Of a stretch of 64,000 nucleotides of DNA, positions 1 to 12,100 are shown in pieces; positions within the stretch are counted from its first letter, which is position 1, and each line of letters starts with the position of its first letter. Origin of the DNA: Streptomyces sp. NBC_01217 (lineage in GTDB: Bacteria; Actinomycetota; Actinomycetes; Streptomycetales; Streptomycetaceae); assembly GCF_035994185.1 (NCBI RefSeq), contig NZ_CP108538.1, forward strand, positions 1,302,001-1,366,000, in the 5' to 3' direction. A model generated the notes under the pieces. That model did no database searches. It saw nothing but the letters and a program-made list of their open reading frames with translations, and was not told where the DNA came from. The position numbers were made by a program, and so were the translations under genes.

Positions 1-1
1 G

Positions 2-1369
2 AAGGCCGTCAAGAAGGCGGGCGACGACCCGAAGAAGAAGCGCAAGGTGGTCCGCAAGAAGGCCCCCGAGGGCTTCGTCGCCTGGTCGGAGACCACCTTC
101 GACAAGCTGATCCAGTCCGATCCGGAGCCGCTGACCTCCCGTTTCCGGGTCACGCACACGATGCTGCTGTCCGTGATCGCGCGCCCCGGCAACGCCTTCG
201 AGGCGATGCGGCATCTGCTGGAGGACAACCACGAGCCGCGCAGGGCCCAGCTGCGTCACATCCGCCGGGCCATCGCGATCTACCGCTCGCTGCTGGACGG
301 CGGTGTCGTGGAGCAGCTCGACGAGCCGGACGCGGAGGGCCGTATCGTCCGGCTCACCGTCGATCTCCAGCAGGACTTCGCGCTCAACCAGCCGCTGTCC
401 ACCTTCGCGTTGGCCGCGTTCGACCTGCTGGACCCCGAGTCCCCCTCGTACGCGCTGGACATGGTCTCTGTCGTCGAGTCGACGCTCGACGATCCGCGGC
501 AGATCCTGGCCGCCCAGCAGAACAAGGCGCGCGGCGAGGCGGTCGGGCAGATGAAGGCGGACGGCGTCGAGTACGAGGAGCGCATGGAGCTGCTCCAGGA
601 GGTCACGTACCCGAAGCCGCTGAGCGAGCTGCTGTGGCACGCGTACGACGTGTACCGCAGGAGCCACCCGTGGGTGGGTGACCACCCGGTGTCGCCGAAG
701 TCCGTGATCCGCGACATGTTCGAGCGCGCCATGACGTTCACGGAGTTCACCTCCAACTACGAGCTGGCCCGCACCGAGGGCATCGTGCTGCGCTATCTCG
801 CGAGTGCGTACAAGGCTCTGGAGCACACCATTCCGGACGACATCAAGTCCGAGGATCTTCAGGACCTGATCGCCTGGCTCGGTGAGATGGTCCGGCAGGT
901 GGACTCCAGTCTCCTCGACGAGTGGGAGCAGCTCGCCAACCCGGAGGTGGAGACCGCCGAGGAGGCGCAGGAGCGGGCCGACGAGGTCAAGCCGGTCACG
1001 GCCAACGCCCGCGCCTTCCGGGTACTGGTGCGCAACGCGATGTTCCGCCGGGTGGAGCTGGCCGCGCTGGACAGGGTCGGCGACCTCGGCGAGCTGGACG
1101 GCGACGCGGGCTGGGGCGAGGACGCGTGGGGCGATGCGATGGACGCCTACTGGGACGAGTACGAGGATCTGGGCACCGGTCCGGACGCCCGCGGGCCGAA
1201 GCTGCTGAAGATCGACGAGGACCCCGCGCACGGTCTGTGGCGGGTGCGGCAGACGTTCGCCGACCCGAACGGCGACCACGACTGGGGCATCAGCGCCGAG
1301 ATCGATCTGGCGGCCTCGGACGAGGAGGGCCGGGCGGTCGTCCGCGTCACCTCCGTCGGTCAGCTGTGA
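2..1369 (+). CDS. DEAD/DEAH-box RNA helicase, C-terminal part (DUF3516 region), 5' end outside window
   Basis: The reading frame is open from the first bases, so only the last 455 residues are present and the helicase core lies upstream. The visible part starts with a Lys/Arg-rich linker and continues into a long acidic alpha-helical region resembling the DUF3516 C-terminal domain of actinobacterial SKI2/Mtr4-like helicases. These are thought to unwind structured RNA in the cytoplasm. The linker contains PKKKRKV (bases 29-49), probably just a basic nucleic-acid-binding patch. A GTG at 47 is not a credible start because coding runs through it. The family call rests on remembered similarity of this C-terminal region, since no helicase motif is visible. 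Confidence 0.8.
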   Translation, partial: KAVKKAGDDPKKKRKVVRKKAPEGFVAWSETTFDKLIQSDPEPLTSRFRVTHTMLLSVIARPGNAFEAMRHLLEDNHEPRRAQLRHIRRAIAIYRSLLDGGVVEQLDEPDAEGRIVRLTVDLQQDFALNQPLSTFALAAFDLLDPESPSYALDMVSVVESTLDDPRQILAAQQNKARGEAVGQMKADGVEYEERMELLQEVTYPKPLSELLWHAYDVYRRSHPWVGDHPVSPKSVIRDMFERAMTFTEFTSNYELARTEGIVLRYLASAYKALEHTIPDDIKSEDLQDLIAWLGEMVRQVDSSLLDEWEQLANPEVETAEEAQERADEVKPVTANARAFRVLVRNAMFRRVELAALDRVGDLGELDGDAGWGEDAWGDAMDAYWDEYEDLGTGPDARGPKLLKIDEDPAHGLWRVRQTFADPNGDHDWGISAEIDLAASDEEGRAVVRVTSVGQL

Positions 1370-1418
1370 GCGCGTACGCCAGGGCGGCGGCGCCGCTGCG
1401 AGAGTGGAGACGAAACGC

Positions 1419-2321
1419 ATGACGAACCCCGCCGAGCGCCTGGTCGATCTGCTCGACCTGGAGCGGATCGAGGTCAACATCTTCCGCGGGCGCAGCCCCC
1501 AGGAGTCACTGCAGCGGGTCTTCGGCGGGCAGGTCGCCGGACAGGCGCTGGTGGCGGCGGGCCGTACCACCGACGGGGAGCGGCCGGTGCATTCGCTGCA
1601 CGCCTACTTCCTGCGTCCGGGGCGTCCGGGTGTGCCGATCGTCTACGACGTCGAGCGCATCCGGGACGGCCGGTCGTTCACCACCCGCCGGGTCACGGCC
1701 GTGCAGCAGGGCCGGACGATCTTCAGTCTGACGGCCTCCTTCCACCGGCCGGAGGAGGCGGGCTTCGAGCACCAGCTGCCGCCCGCCCGCGAGGTCCCGG
1801 ACCCCGAGGAGCTGCCGACCGTCGCCGAGGAGGTGCGTGAGCACCTCGGGGCGCTTCCGGAGGCGCTGGAGCGGATGGCCCGCCGGCAGCCCTTCGACAT
1901 CCGGTACGTGGACCGGCTGCGCTGGACGCAGGAGGAGACGAAGGGCGCGGACCCGCGAAGCGCGGTCTGGATGCGTGCGGTCGGCCCGCTGGGCGACGAC
2001 CCGCTGGTGCACACCTGTGCGCTGACGTACGCCAGTGACATGACGCTGCTCGACGCGGTCCGCATCCCGGTGGAGCCGCTGTGGGGCCCGCGCGGTTTCG
2101 ACATGGCGTCGCTGGACCACGCGATGTGGTTCCACCGGCCGTTCCGGGCGGACGAGTGGTTCCTCTACGACCAGGAGTCGCCGATCGCGACGGGCGGACG
2201 CGGGCTGGCGCGCGGCCGGATCTACGACCGCGCGGGCAATCTGCTGGTGTCCGTGGTGCAGGAGGGGCTGTTCCGTCCGTATGCCGCAGGCCATACGGAC
2301 TCCGTGGCGCCTCGCCCCTGA
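1419..2321 (+). CDS. tesB: acyl-CoA thioesterase II (TesB-like, double hot-dog)
   Basis: This 300-residue protein matches the TesB family in length and motifs. It should hydrolyse medium- to long-chain acyl-CoA to free fatty acid and CoA in the cytoplasm. The first hot-dog half carries RVFGGQVAGQAL near residue 34 and HSLHAYFLRPG near residue 63. The second half carries DHAMWFHRPFRADEW near residue 233, typical of the catalytic domain. ATG 1419 is chosen because GGAGA (1406-1410) lies 8 nt upstream; an in-frame GTG at 1404 lacks such a site. It starts about 50 bp after the helicase stop on the same strand, so read-through is possible. Confidence 0.9.
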   Translation: MTNPAERLVDLLDLERIEVNIFRGRSPQESLQRVFGGQVAGQALVAAGRTTDGERPVHSLHAYFLRPGRPGVPIVYDVERIRDGRSFTTRRVTAVQQGRTIFSLTASFHRPEEAGFEHQLPPAREVPDPEELPTVAEEVREHLGALPEALERMARRQPFDIRYVDRLRWTQEETKGADPRSAVWMRAVGPLGDDPLVHTCALTYASDMTLLDAVRIPVEPLWGPRGFDMASLDHAMWFHRPFRADEWFLYDQESPIATGGRGLARGRIYDRAGNLLVSVVQEGLFRPYAAGHTDSVAPRP

Positions 2322-2331
2322 ACCCCTGACG

Positions 2332-2358
2332 GCTGCCGCGCCCCCGGGGTGCGGCAGC
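2332..2358. terminator. hairpin between convergent genes
   Basis: GCTGCCGC (2332-2339) and GCGGCAGC (2351-2358) pair as a stem with further CCCC/GGGG pairing inside. It sits between the thioesterase stop and the convergent MmpS-like gene stop, so it may serve both. There is no clear T-run. Confidence 0.55.
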
Positions 2359-2367
2359 ACTCTCGCT

Positions 2368-2892
2368 TCAGCCGTCGGTCGGCCGGGGTGAGGGAAGCGT
2401 TCCCGAGCAGGTGGCCCGGCCGAACCCGCCGTCAGCCGTGGCGCTCTGGACGTGGCGCCCGCTGATGGCGAGGGTGCAGGTGGCGCGACTGCCGTGCTCG
2501 CCGAGGGTGATGCTGACGACCGGGTCCTGCCCCAGCGGGATCTGGACCGTGGTGCGCCAGGGCAGCCGGGCGCCGGAGACCGTCCTGGCCCTGCCGTTCT
2601 CGCTCGCCCCCTGATAGCTGAGATCGACTCGCCCCTCGCCGGTCACCTCGTACGTCACCGAAGCGGTCGGCACGCTCCGGCGCGGCTTCTCGTCGTCGCC
2701 ACCCAGGATGCCGTAGAGGGCGAACCCGCCGCCGCACAGGGCCAGCGCCACTGCGGCCGCGATCACTCCGGCGCGGCCGGAGCCCAGGCGACGGAATCCG
2801 GCCACGCCCGCCCCGGAAGCGTCGGACCCGTCCGGCCCAGGTCCCCCGGGCTCCGCCAGGGGCTTGTGCACTTCCCGGGTGCTACTGCTCAT
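2368..2892 (-). CDS. MmpS-like single-pass membrane protein
   Basis: A 174-residue protein with a cytoplasmic N-terminal tail rich in Pro/Gly, one membrane segment (about residues 38-58, ending ALYGILGG) and an extracytoplasmic beta-rich domain. The pattern VTYEVTGEG, then LPWRTTVQIPLG, then paired cysteines (ATCTLAISG and ATCSG), resembles the MmpS/transport-accessory fold. MmpS proteins in mycobacteria assist MmpL exporters, but no MmpL gene is adjacent, so the function here is unknown. ATG 2892 is preferred over a longer frame because a GGGGGAGAG site lies just upstream. It is divergent from the large RHS gene. Confidence 0.65.
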   Translation of the reverse strand: MSSSTREVHKPLAEPGGPGPDGSDASGAGVAGFRRLGSGRAGVIAAAVALALCGGGFALYGILGGDDEKPRRSVPTASVTYEVTGEGRVDLSYQGASENGRARTVSGARLPWRTTVQIPLGQDPVVSITLGEHGSRATCTLAISGRHVQSATADGGFGRATCSGTLPSPRPTDG

Positions 2893-3063
2893 GAAATCTC
2901 TCCCCCTGGGCGCGGCCCGAACACCGACGTGACGCCCCAGATCCAAGAGCGGCGGGCCAGCCTGTGTCAAGTGGCGGGCCATGTACGGCAGATGGGCATC
3001 AAACGACTCATCACCCGCCGATTTCAACCCATTTCAAGCGGGTGGAGCGAATGATCCGTTCGG

Positions 3064-3094
3064 TTGACATGTGCAGGCCGCACCGCTGTAGACA
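3064..3094 (+). promoter_or_regulatory. candidate promoter for the RHS gene
   Basis: TTGACA at 3064-3069 is followed by TAGACA at 3089-3094 with a 19-nt spacer, or by TGTAGA at 3087 with 17 nt. This is about 60 nt upstream of the RHS start. The match is reasonable for a vegetative sigma factor, but the spacing is not ideal. Confidence 0.35.
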
Positions 3095-3153
3095 GTCTCT
3101 TCGCCAACTACCGTCCGGCGGTTGGGCTTTAGCCGCTTCGCGAAGGGGAACCG

Positions 3154-6100
3154 ATGCACAGACCGAGAGCCGCAAGGCTCCTGGCCACGAGTGTGACGCT
3201 GGCGTTCATCGCCACTCTCGCGCCCATGACACCCGCGTTCGCACAGCCACCCGACACCGGGCGGCTCACCGACGGTCTCAAGAGCCTCTTCGAGGGCGAC
3301 GGGGAGGAGAGGGCGAGCCCGCCCGGGCTTCCAGACACCGACGTGCCCCGCAACGAGCGGCTCGCCGAGGGCAGGGCCACCGCCAAGCCCAAGCGCGTCA
3401 AGGAGCTCACGGGGCGCAGGACCCCCCAGGCCCGCTACTGGCAGCTTTCCGACGGAAGGGTGCAGTCCGAGGTCTCCTCCGTACCCGACTCGTACGCCAC
3501 GGGTCAGGGCGGGGACCGGACGTGGAAGGCCATCGACACCACGGTCCGGGACACCGACCGCAAGGGCTTCGACAAGGCCAACACCACCAACCTCACCCGC
3601 AGTTACTTCGGTTCGCGCCCCGGCGAGCTGGTCCGCTTCGAGCTGGACCGCGGCCACTGGGTCACCCTGGGCCTCAAGGGTGTGGACGCGAAGAAGCTGA
3701 CCCCGCACGTGGACGGCAACACCGTCACCTACCGGGACGCCTTCGGCAAGGGCGTCGACCTCACGTACACCGTCGGCAACGGCAGCGTGAAGGAAGGCAT
3801 CGTCCTGCGCGAGCGGCCGCGGGGCAGCCGCGCTCCCTCGTTCGACTTCGCGCTCACCACCCACGGCCTGAGCGCCGAGTCGGAGAAGAACGGCAGCATC
3901 TCGCTGTACAGCGAGAGCGCCGGGGCCGACCGGCCCGAGCTCGTCATCCCCGCGCCGTTCATGACGGATGCCAAACCGAACAGCAGCTCACCGTACGGGA
4001 CTTCGTCCTCCGACGCGGTGCAACAGCGGCTCACCGGCAAGGACGGCTCCTACGCCGTCAGCCTGCGCCCCGACGCCAAGTGGCTCGCCGCCTCCGCGCG
4101 CACGTACCCGGTGACGGTCGACCCGACCATCACCATCGCGCCCACGCCGTCGCAGTCCGAGGACGTCATGATCTCCTCGGACGACGCCTCGGCGAACTAC
4201 GACGGCAGCTGGCGGCTCTCCGTCGGCAACACCACCACCGGCAGCAGCAGGGCACTGCTGCGGTTCGGCCTGTCCGGCATACCCGCCGGCACCAAGCTGG
4301 ACTCGGCCGACCTCAAGCTCTACTACGACCAGACGCACACCACCGGCTCCGAAGAGGTCGAGCTGGAGGCGCACCGCGCCACCGCCGCCTGGACCGAGAC
4401 TGGCGCGACCTGGAACAACGCCCAGAACATCACCGGTGAGCTGTCCGGCACCTCCGTCCTGGTCGACGACGGCGACTCGGGCACCACCGCGGCCTGGGGC
4501 GCCTGGCCGACCTCGACCAACACCGCGTACACGCAGTACGCGGTCGGCCAGGACTACCGCTACAACAAGGACGCCACCGCCGGCGACACCTACACCTGGC
4601 AGCCCAGCCTTCCCGAGGACGGCAGCTACCAGGTCGACGTGCACTACGTCCCGGCCTCCGACCGCGCCACGAACGCCCCGTACACGGTGACGTACAACGG
4701 CGGCACCAAGGCGTACACGGTCAACCAGCAGGCGGGCAGCGCCGAGGTCTGGAAGACACTGGGCAGCCACCCGTTCAAGGCGGGAACCACTGGCCAGGTC
4801 GTCCTCGGGGACGGTCCCGCGTCGACGGCCACCACCGTCCTCGCGGACGCCGTCCGCTTCACCAAGGGCGGTGTGGTCACCAAGAAGGCCGACGAGTCCA
4901 ACTCCTGGCACAGCTTCGCGGTGACCAAGACGGTCCAGCAGTGGCTGGACGGGACGTACACCAACAACGGCTTCGTCGTGAAGGCGGCCGACGAGTCCTC
5001 GACCGGGCCCAAGGGCGGCCCGCGCTACGAGGCCTCCGAGTACGCGTACAAGGGCGAGGTCGCCAACTACCCCAAGCTGGTGCTCACCTACGGCATCCAG
5101 GGCGTCGACGCCGACGCCCCGCGCGTCGTCCACTCCACGGGCGCCGAGCTGAGCTGGCCCGCGTACACCGACCCGTCGTCGACCGCCACCGGCGACGACA
5201 TCGTCGAGTACCAGGTCCACCGCAGCGTGTTCCAGCACTTCACGCCGTCGTCACAGACGCTGGTCTCGCCGGTGGCCAAGGACACCCGGGACTTCACCGA
5301 CAGCACCGCCACGCCGACCCCGGCGGACTCCGCCGATCCGCTCGGCAACGCCTACTACTACATGGTCGCGGTCAAGACCCGCGACGGGCGCGTACTGCCG
5401 TCCACCACGCAGTTGGTGCGGCTGCCCAAGGCGGGGCGCACGACCGTGGTGCTGCAGAGCGGGCAGAGCGACACCACGCTGTCGTCCGCCGAGCCGGCCA
5501 CAGGGCACGACACCATCTCCGAGTCGGGCATCGCCCGGCCCTGGCTGTCCGTGGGCAACAACTCGACCACGTACGGCACGACCCGCGCCCTGGTCGGCTT
5601 CCCCGGTGTCGGTGACATCCCCGCGAACGCCCGGGTGCTCGACGCCGACCTGCACATGTGGGGCTTCACCACGACGACCGGTACACCGGGTGCGATCTAT
5701 GAAGCCCGCGGTCTGACCCGGGACTTCAACGAGCCCGCCGCCACCTGGAACAAGGCGGACGCGACCACCTCGTGGAGCACGGCGGGCGGTGACATGGACG
5801 CCGTCGCCTCCGACACCGTCGCCACCGTCACCAACGACCCGGCGCGCCAGAGCTGGTCGCTCACCTCGCTCGCGCAGAGCTGGGTGTCCGACCCCGCCAA
5901 GAACCACGGCGTGGCGGTCCGGTTGCGCGACGAGTCGGCGAGCGGTCCTCAGGAGCGGACCCTGTTCCTGTCGTCCGAGGCCGAAGAGCCCCAACTGCGG
6001 CCGCAGTTGGTCATCACCTATCTCGACAAGTCGACGGAGAGCACGTACTTCGCGCCCTACACCCCGGCGCGGATGATCCCCGGCGACGAGTACACGGTCG

Positions 6101-9100
6101 ACGTCACCCTCAACAACACCACCGCCAGCACCTGGCCCGCGGGCCAGCGCGCGTTGTCGTACACCTGGTCGCTGCCCGACGGCACGGACGCCACCACCGG
6201 CGGCAACCAGCTTCAGACGGCGCTCGCCCACGAGGTGCTGCCGGGCGACTCGATCACCGTCCCGGCGAAACTGCAGGCGCCGATCAACTCGGACTCGGGC
6301 AACAAGCGCCTTGAGTACGTCCTGAAGTGGGACCTCAGGAACACCGCGGACGGCACGTGGCTGTCCGCCACCGAGAACATCGCGCCGCTGGCACAGAACG
6401 TCCGCACCGAGGACCCGACGTCCAACCAGCTCGGCATGGAGGACTTCCTCTCCTACGCCGGCAAGAACACGGGCGCGGGCTCGTCGCTGATGACGAACCT
6501 GTACGCGGGCAACACGGTCTGGCAGTACAACGCGTTCAACAACCCGGGCCGCGGCCTCGCCACATTCGTGCGGTTCGCCTACAACTCGCAGGACACCTCC
6601 GACACGGTGCTCGGCGCAGGCTGGTCCGCGCAGGCCGCGATGCCGCTGCGGATGGGCGCCGCGCTCGACTTCCATCCCAACCCGAACCCGACCGAGGTGA
6701 CGCTGCCCGACGGGGACGGCACCGCGCACGTCTTCCGCAAGCAGGGCGACGGCAGTTGGCGGGCCCCGGCGGGCGTGCACTATCTGCTGCGGCAGGGCGC
6801 GGGCGCGGACTGCACCCCGGACAAGGACGGCGACCCGCGCGCCTGGTCGCTGACCCGCCCGGACCGTGCCCAGTTCTTCTTCGACTGCGACGGCTATCTG
6901 ACGTCGGTCGTCGACAAGAACGGCAACACGCAGTCGTACACGTACGCCGAGCGTAAATCCAACAACAAGCCGGTCAAGTTCCTCACCTACATCGAGGACC
7001 CGACGCAGCGGCAGTCGCTCACCGTCACGTACTGGACGAAGGCCGACACCAACAAGCCCAAGATCATCGACCATGTGAAGTCGATGACGGACATCTCCGG
7101 GCGGACGGTCACCTTCGACTACTCCGACGAGGGTCTGCTCACCACCCTCACCGACGGTGCGGGCAGCACACAGCCCAAGGTGTTCCGCTTCGACTACGAC
7201 GCCGAACAGGGCAACAAGAACGTCAAGCTGGTCAAGGTCACCGACCCGCGCGGGAACCCGACCTCGCTCGACTACTACTACCCGAGCGAGGGCGACGACC
7301 CGAAGTTCCACTGGAACACGCAGACCATCACTGACCGGCTCGGCGGCACCACCGGTTACGTCTACGCCGACCCGGACGGCACGGCGGGCTCGGTCGTCGA
7401 TACCGAGGTGACCGACGCCGAAGGCCATGCGACGAAGTACTCGATGGACGGCTACGGCCGGTCCACCGAGATGACCGACGCCAAGTCCGAGACCACGAAG
7501 CTGGCCTGGGACACCGACAACAACGTGACGCGTCTGGAGGAGGCAAACGGGGCGGTCACGACCTGGAAGTACGACACGGTCACCGGCTACCCGCTGGAGC
7601 AGAAGGATGCCGAGGCCAACAAGAACGGCACCGCGGCACAGACCTTCACCTACTCCTACGGTCTCGACGGCCACATCGCCGATATCTTCGAGAAGAAGTC
7701 CCCTGAGGGGCGCACCTACCGGTTCGGGTACGACCTGCTGGGCAACCTGACCTCGGTCACCGACCCGAAGGGCGTCGCGACGACGGGCGTCGACGGCGAC
7801 TACACCTCCCGCACCGAGTACGACTCGTACGGTCAGGTCGCCAAGTCGACCGACGCCAATGGGCACGCCACCCTGTACAGCGGGTTCGGCCCGACCGGCT
7901 TCCCGACGACCATCACCGACGCGGCCGAGAACGACTCGCACTTCGCGTACGACGAGCGCGGCAACGTCACCACGGTCACCAACGCCCAGGGCGCCGAGGT
8001 CACCCAGACCTATGACGCCTACGGCCGTCCGCTGGAGAAGCGAGAGCCGAAGGACAAGGCGGCGGGGGACTTCATCGTCACTCCCGCACCGATTTACGAC
8101 GCCAACGACAACATCACCAAGGCCCTCGCTCCCAACGGGACAGAGACCACGGCGGTGTTCGACAAGGCCGACCAGCGCGTGGAATCGGTGGATCCGCCGG
8201 ACGAGGCCACCGGGCCGACGCGCCGGACCACATCGACGTACGACAAGGTCGGCAATCTCGTCTCGGCCACCGGACCGCAGGGCAACCTGACGGCCACCGA
8301 GGGCGACTTCACCGCCACGACCCGGTACGACGCCATCTACCAGGCCGTCGAAATGGTGGACGCCAACGGCAACAAGGCCTCGGTGGAGTTCGACAGCGTC
8401 GGCAACGTCGTCAAGGTGGTGGACGGTCGCAAGAACGCCACCGCGAACCCGGACGACTACACCACCCGCTACGAGTACGACCTCAACCACCGGGTGAAGC
8501 GCACGATCGACGCGCTGGAGTGGGCCACTTCGGTCCGCTACGACAAGGACGGCCTCCAGACCGGGCAGACCGACGCGGAGGGCAACGAGTCGCTGGCGAC
8601 ATACGACGAGCGCGGCGCTCTCGTGGAGTCGCGGGTGCCGGTGTCGGAGTCCTCCGGCAACATCACCCACCGCACCACCAGGTTCGAGTACGACCAGGCC
8701 GGCAACCGGACCAGGACGATCACTCCGCGCGGCGTCGCCACCACCGACGACGACACCGACTTCGCCTCGGAGACGGTCTACGACGAGCTGAACCGGGTGA
8801 AGGAGGAGCGGTCCCCCTTCGACAAGGACGACAGTCAGTACACGTCGCCCGATTCGACCTTCTACACCTACGACTCCGTCGGCAATCTGAAATCGGTGTC
8901 GGCGCCGCCGTCGGACGGTCAGACGGTCCGCAACGACACCGAGTACACGTACTACGACAACGGCTGGGCCAGGACGTCGAAGGACCCGTGGGACATCACC
9001 ACGGCCTACGAGTACAACAAGCTCGGCCAGCAGACCAGGACGACGCTGACCTCCGCGGGCGGCTCCCAGCAGCGCACCATGACCTGGGACTACTACCCGT

Positions 9101-12100
9101 CGGGCAACCAGAAGGCCCGCTCGGACGATGGTGTACCCGTCGGCAAGCAGGTCGTCGTGGTCGACAGCTCGGACTTCAACAACACCGCGACGCTGGGCAA
9201 CTGGACGCGGACTCAGGCCGAGCAGCAGTACGGCTACGACACGTACTCGCACCCCGCGGGCACGGGCAGCTCCTCGCTGTCGTGGCAGCTGAACATCCCG
9301 CAGGACGGCTCCTACGAGGTGTTCGTCCGGTATCCGAAGATGACGGGTGCCGCGTCGGACGCCAAGTTCAAGGTCGACCACGACGGCGGCAGCACCACCA
9401 AGACCATCGACGAGACCACGAACACCGGCACCTGGGTCTCCCTGGGGTCCTACGCGTTCGTCGAGGACGGCCCGCAGAAGGTCACCCTCACCGATCAGGC
9501 GAACGGCACGGTCCTCGCGGACGCGGTGAAGCTGGTCCGCTCGAACTCCGGTGACACGGACAACGAGAAGAAGGACTTCACCTACCGGTACAACGCCAAC
9601 GGCAACATGGTCGAGGTCCAGGACCATTCGTCGGACGCGAAGATCGACACGTACAGAATCGCGTACGACGGTCTCAACCACATCTCGAAGGTCGAGGAAG
9701 TCGCCGGCGGCACGGTGAAGAACACCACCGCGCTGACGTACGACGAGAACGGTCACGCCGTCACGTCCACGCACGACCTGACCTGGACGAAGATCGAGTA
9801 CGACGAGCGCGACCTGGTCAAGAGGGTGACCAACGCGGATTCCGCCACCGCGGGCAATCAGCAGATCACCTCGATGACCTACACCGGGCGTGGTCAGCTC
9901 CTGAAGCAGACCAAGCCCAACGGCAACACCCTCGGCATGCAGTACTACCTCGACGGGGCGGTAAGGCAGTCCCTTGAGAAGACGTCGGGCAACGCCGTGG
10001 TCGCGCAGCACGACCTGGAGTACTCGCCCAACGGGCACCGCTCCAAGGACACGCTGAAGCTGATGAACGCCGACGACAACTCGGCCCACATCAACAACAC
10101 GTACACCTTCGACTACGACCCTCAGGACCGGATCACCACGGTCGCCAAGAGCGGCGACGACCCGTCCACCGAGTCGTACACGTACGACCGCAACAGCAAC
10201 ATCGTGTCGCAGAAGCTCGATGGCACCACCACCACCCAGCGCTACGACCGCAACCGGCTGCTCTCCGCCAGTGCGAACGGTGTCACGTCCACCTACAACT
10301 ACGACCCGCTGGGCCGGCTCGACACCGTCAGTACCGGTGGCCAGAGCGTCGAGAAGCACTACTACGACGGCTTCGACCGTGAGGCGAAGGTCCGCCAGGG
10401 CGTCGGTGCCACCGCGGTGACCACGTCGTACGTCCACGACCCGTTCGACCGGACGGTCTCCCAGACCACCTCCGGCGACCAGGGCAAGACCACGGCGTTC
10501 ACCTACCTCGGCCTGGACAGCACGCTCCTGCGGGAGACGGTCGACGGCAAGGCGGACAAGGACTACCAGTACATCGGCGGCGGCCGGCGGGCCACCCAGA
10601 TCAAGCACAAGGAGGACGGGAGCAAGGAGTACTCGCAGTACGTCACGAGTCCGCGTGGCGACATCGAGGCGATCACGAAGGAGAACGGCAGCACCCGCTC
10701 CACGTACGGATACACCGCCTACGGCAGTGCCGACGAGTCCCAGATGACCGGCGCGGACAAGCCCGGCGGGGGCGCGGCGCAGGAGGACTACAACTCCTTC
10801 CGCTTCAACTCCTCGCGCTGGGACGGCGCTTCGGGCACGTACGACATGGGATTCCGCAACTACGACCCGGGCCTGAACCGCTTCCTGACCCGGGACTCCT
10901 ACAGCGGTGCCTTCGCCGACATGTCGCTCGCCACCGACCCGTTCACCGGCAACCGGTACGCGTTCGCCGGCGGCAATCCGATCAGTTTCGTCGAGCTCGA
11001 CGGGCACCTGTTCGGTATGTCCCTGTCGGACATCGGCCACGCGGCGCTCGACGTGGTCGGCCTGGTTCCCGTCGTCGGTGAGGTCGCCGACGTCGCCAAC
11101 GGCATCTGGTACGCGGCCGAGGGAAACTATGCCGACGCCGCACTGTCACTGACCTCGGCGATCCCGCTGATCGGCTATGGCGCCTCGGCCGTCAAGGCCG
11201 GAAAATACGCCAAGAAGGGCCTCGACGCGGTCGATTCGGCCAACGACGCCCGCAAGGCCGCCAACACCGCGGCCGACGCACGCAAGGTGGACACCCCCGA
11301 CGCGCCGACGACGAAGTCGCCGGACAAGCCGGAGGCGTCCACCTGCAAGGTGAACAGCTTCGTGCCCGGCACCAAGGTCGTCCTCGCGGACGGCACGGTC
11401 CGCGACATCGAGAAGATGAAGGTCGGCGACCAGGTCGTCGCCACCGATCCGGAGACCGGGCAGACGCAGTCCCGGTACGTCACCAACACCCGTAACCACG
11501 AGGGCGAGAAGGACCTCGTCACCCTGACCGTCGGCAAGGACGGCAAGGCCAAGCCGTTCAAGCTGACGTCGACGGCGGCGCACCTGTACTGGCTGCCCGA
11601 CTTCGGCAAGTGGGTCGAGGCAAGTGCGCTGAAGCCGGGTATGTGGCTGCAGACCTCGGCCGGTACCTGGGTCCAGATCAGTGCGATCGATACGGCCCAT
11701 CGTTCAGCTCGTGTCTACAACCTCTCCGTCGAGGGCGTCCACACCTACTACGTGGGCAAGGGGAGCACAGCAGTCCTTGTCCACAACTGTGGCTACAAGG
11801 ACGAAGCCATTGCGGCGCAGAAGCGCGCCGAGGAACTCGCCGGTCAGCTCCACTTCTTCAAGGAGAGCATGGTGACCGTGGCGGTCATCGGCGTCCGGAA
11901 GAAAGGCACCACCGACGTCATCAACAAGGTGGCGATGAGTTCCGGGCAGAAGAGCAACCTCCTGACCCTCGGCAAGGGCGAGGAGTTCGTCGACGGTGCG
12001 CTGGTTCCCGGCAGGCTGACCAAGAAGGGCAAGCCCGCCTTCGAGCACGCCGAGGAAGCCGTCTTCAGCTGGCTGCAGAAGAACCCGGACTACGAGGTCC

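Noticed and set aside
2..49. Nuclear localisation signal in the helicase
   Set aside because: The organism is bacterial; a basic linker is a sufficient explanation, so it is kept only as a curiosity.
5251..11040. 1929-codon open frame on the minus strand opposite the RHS gene
   Set aside because: It is the mirror of the RHS coding sequence in high-GC DNA; it shows Arg/Val/Gly-rich text with no domain, and the plus strand clearly encodes the recognised protein.
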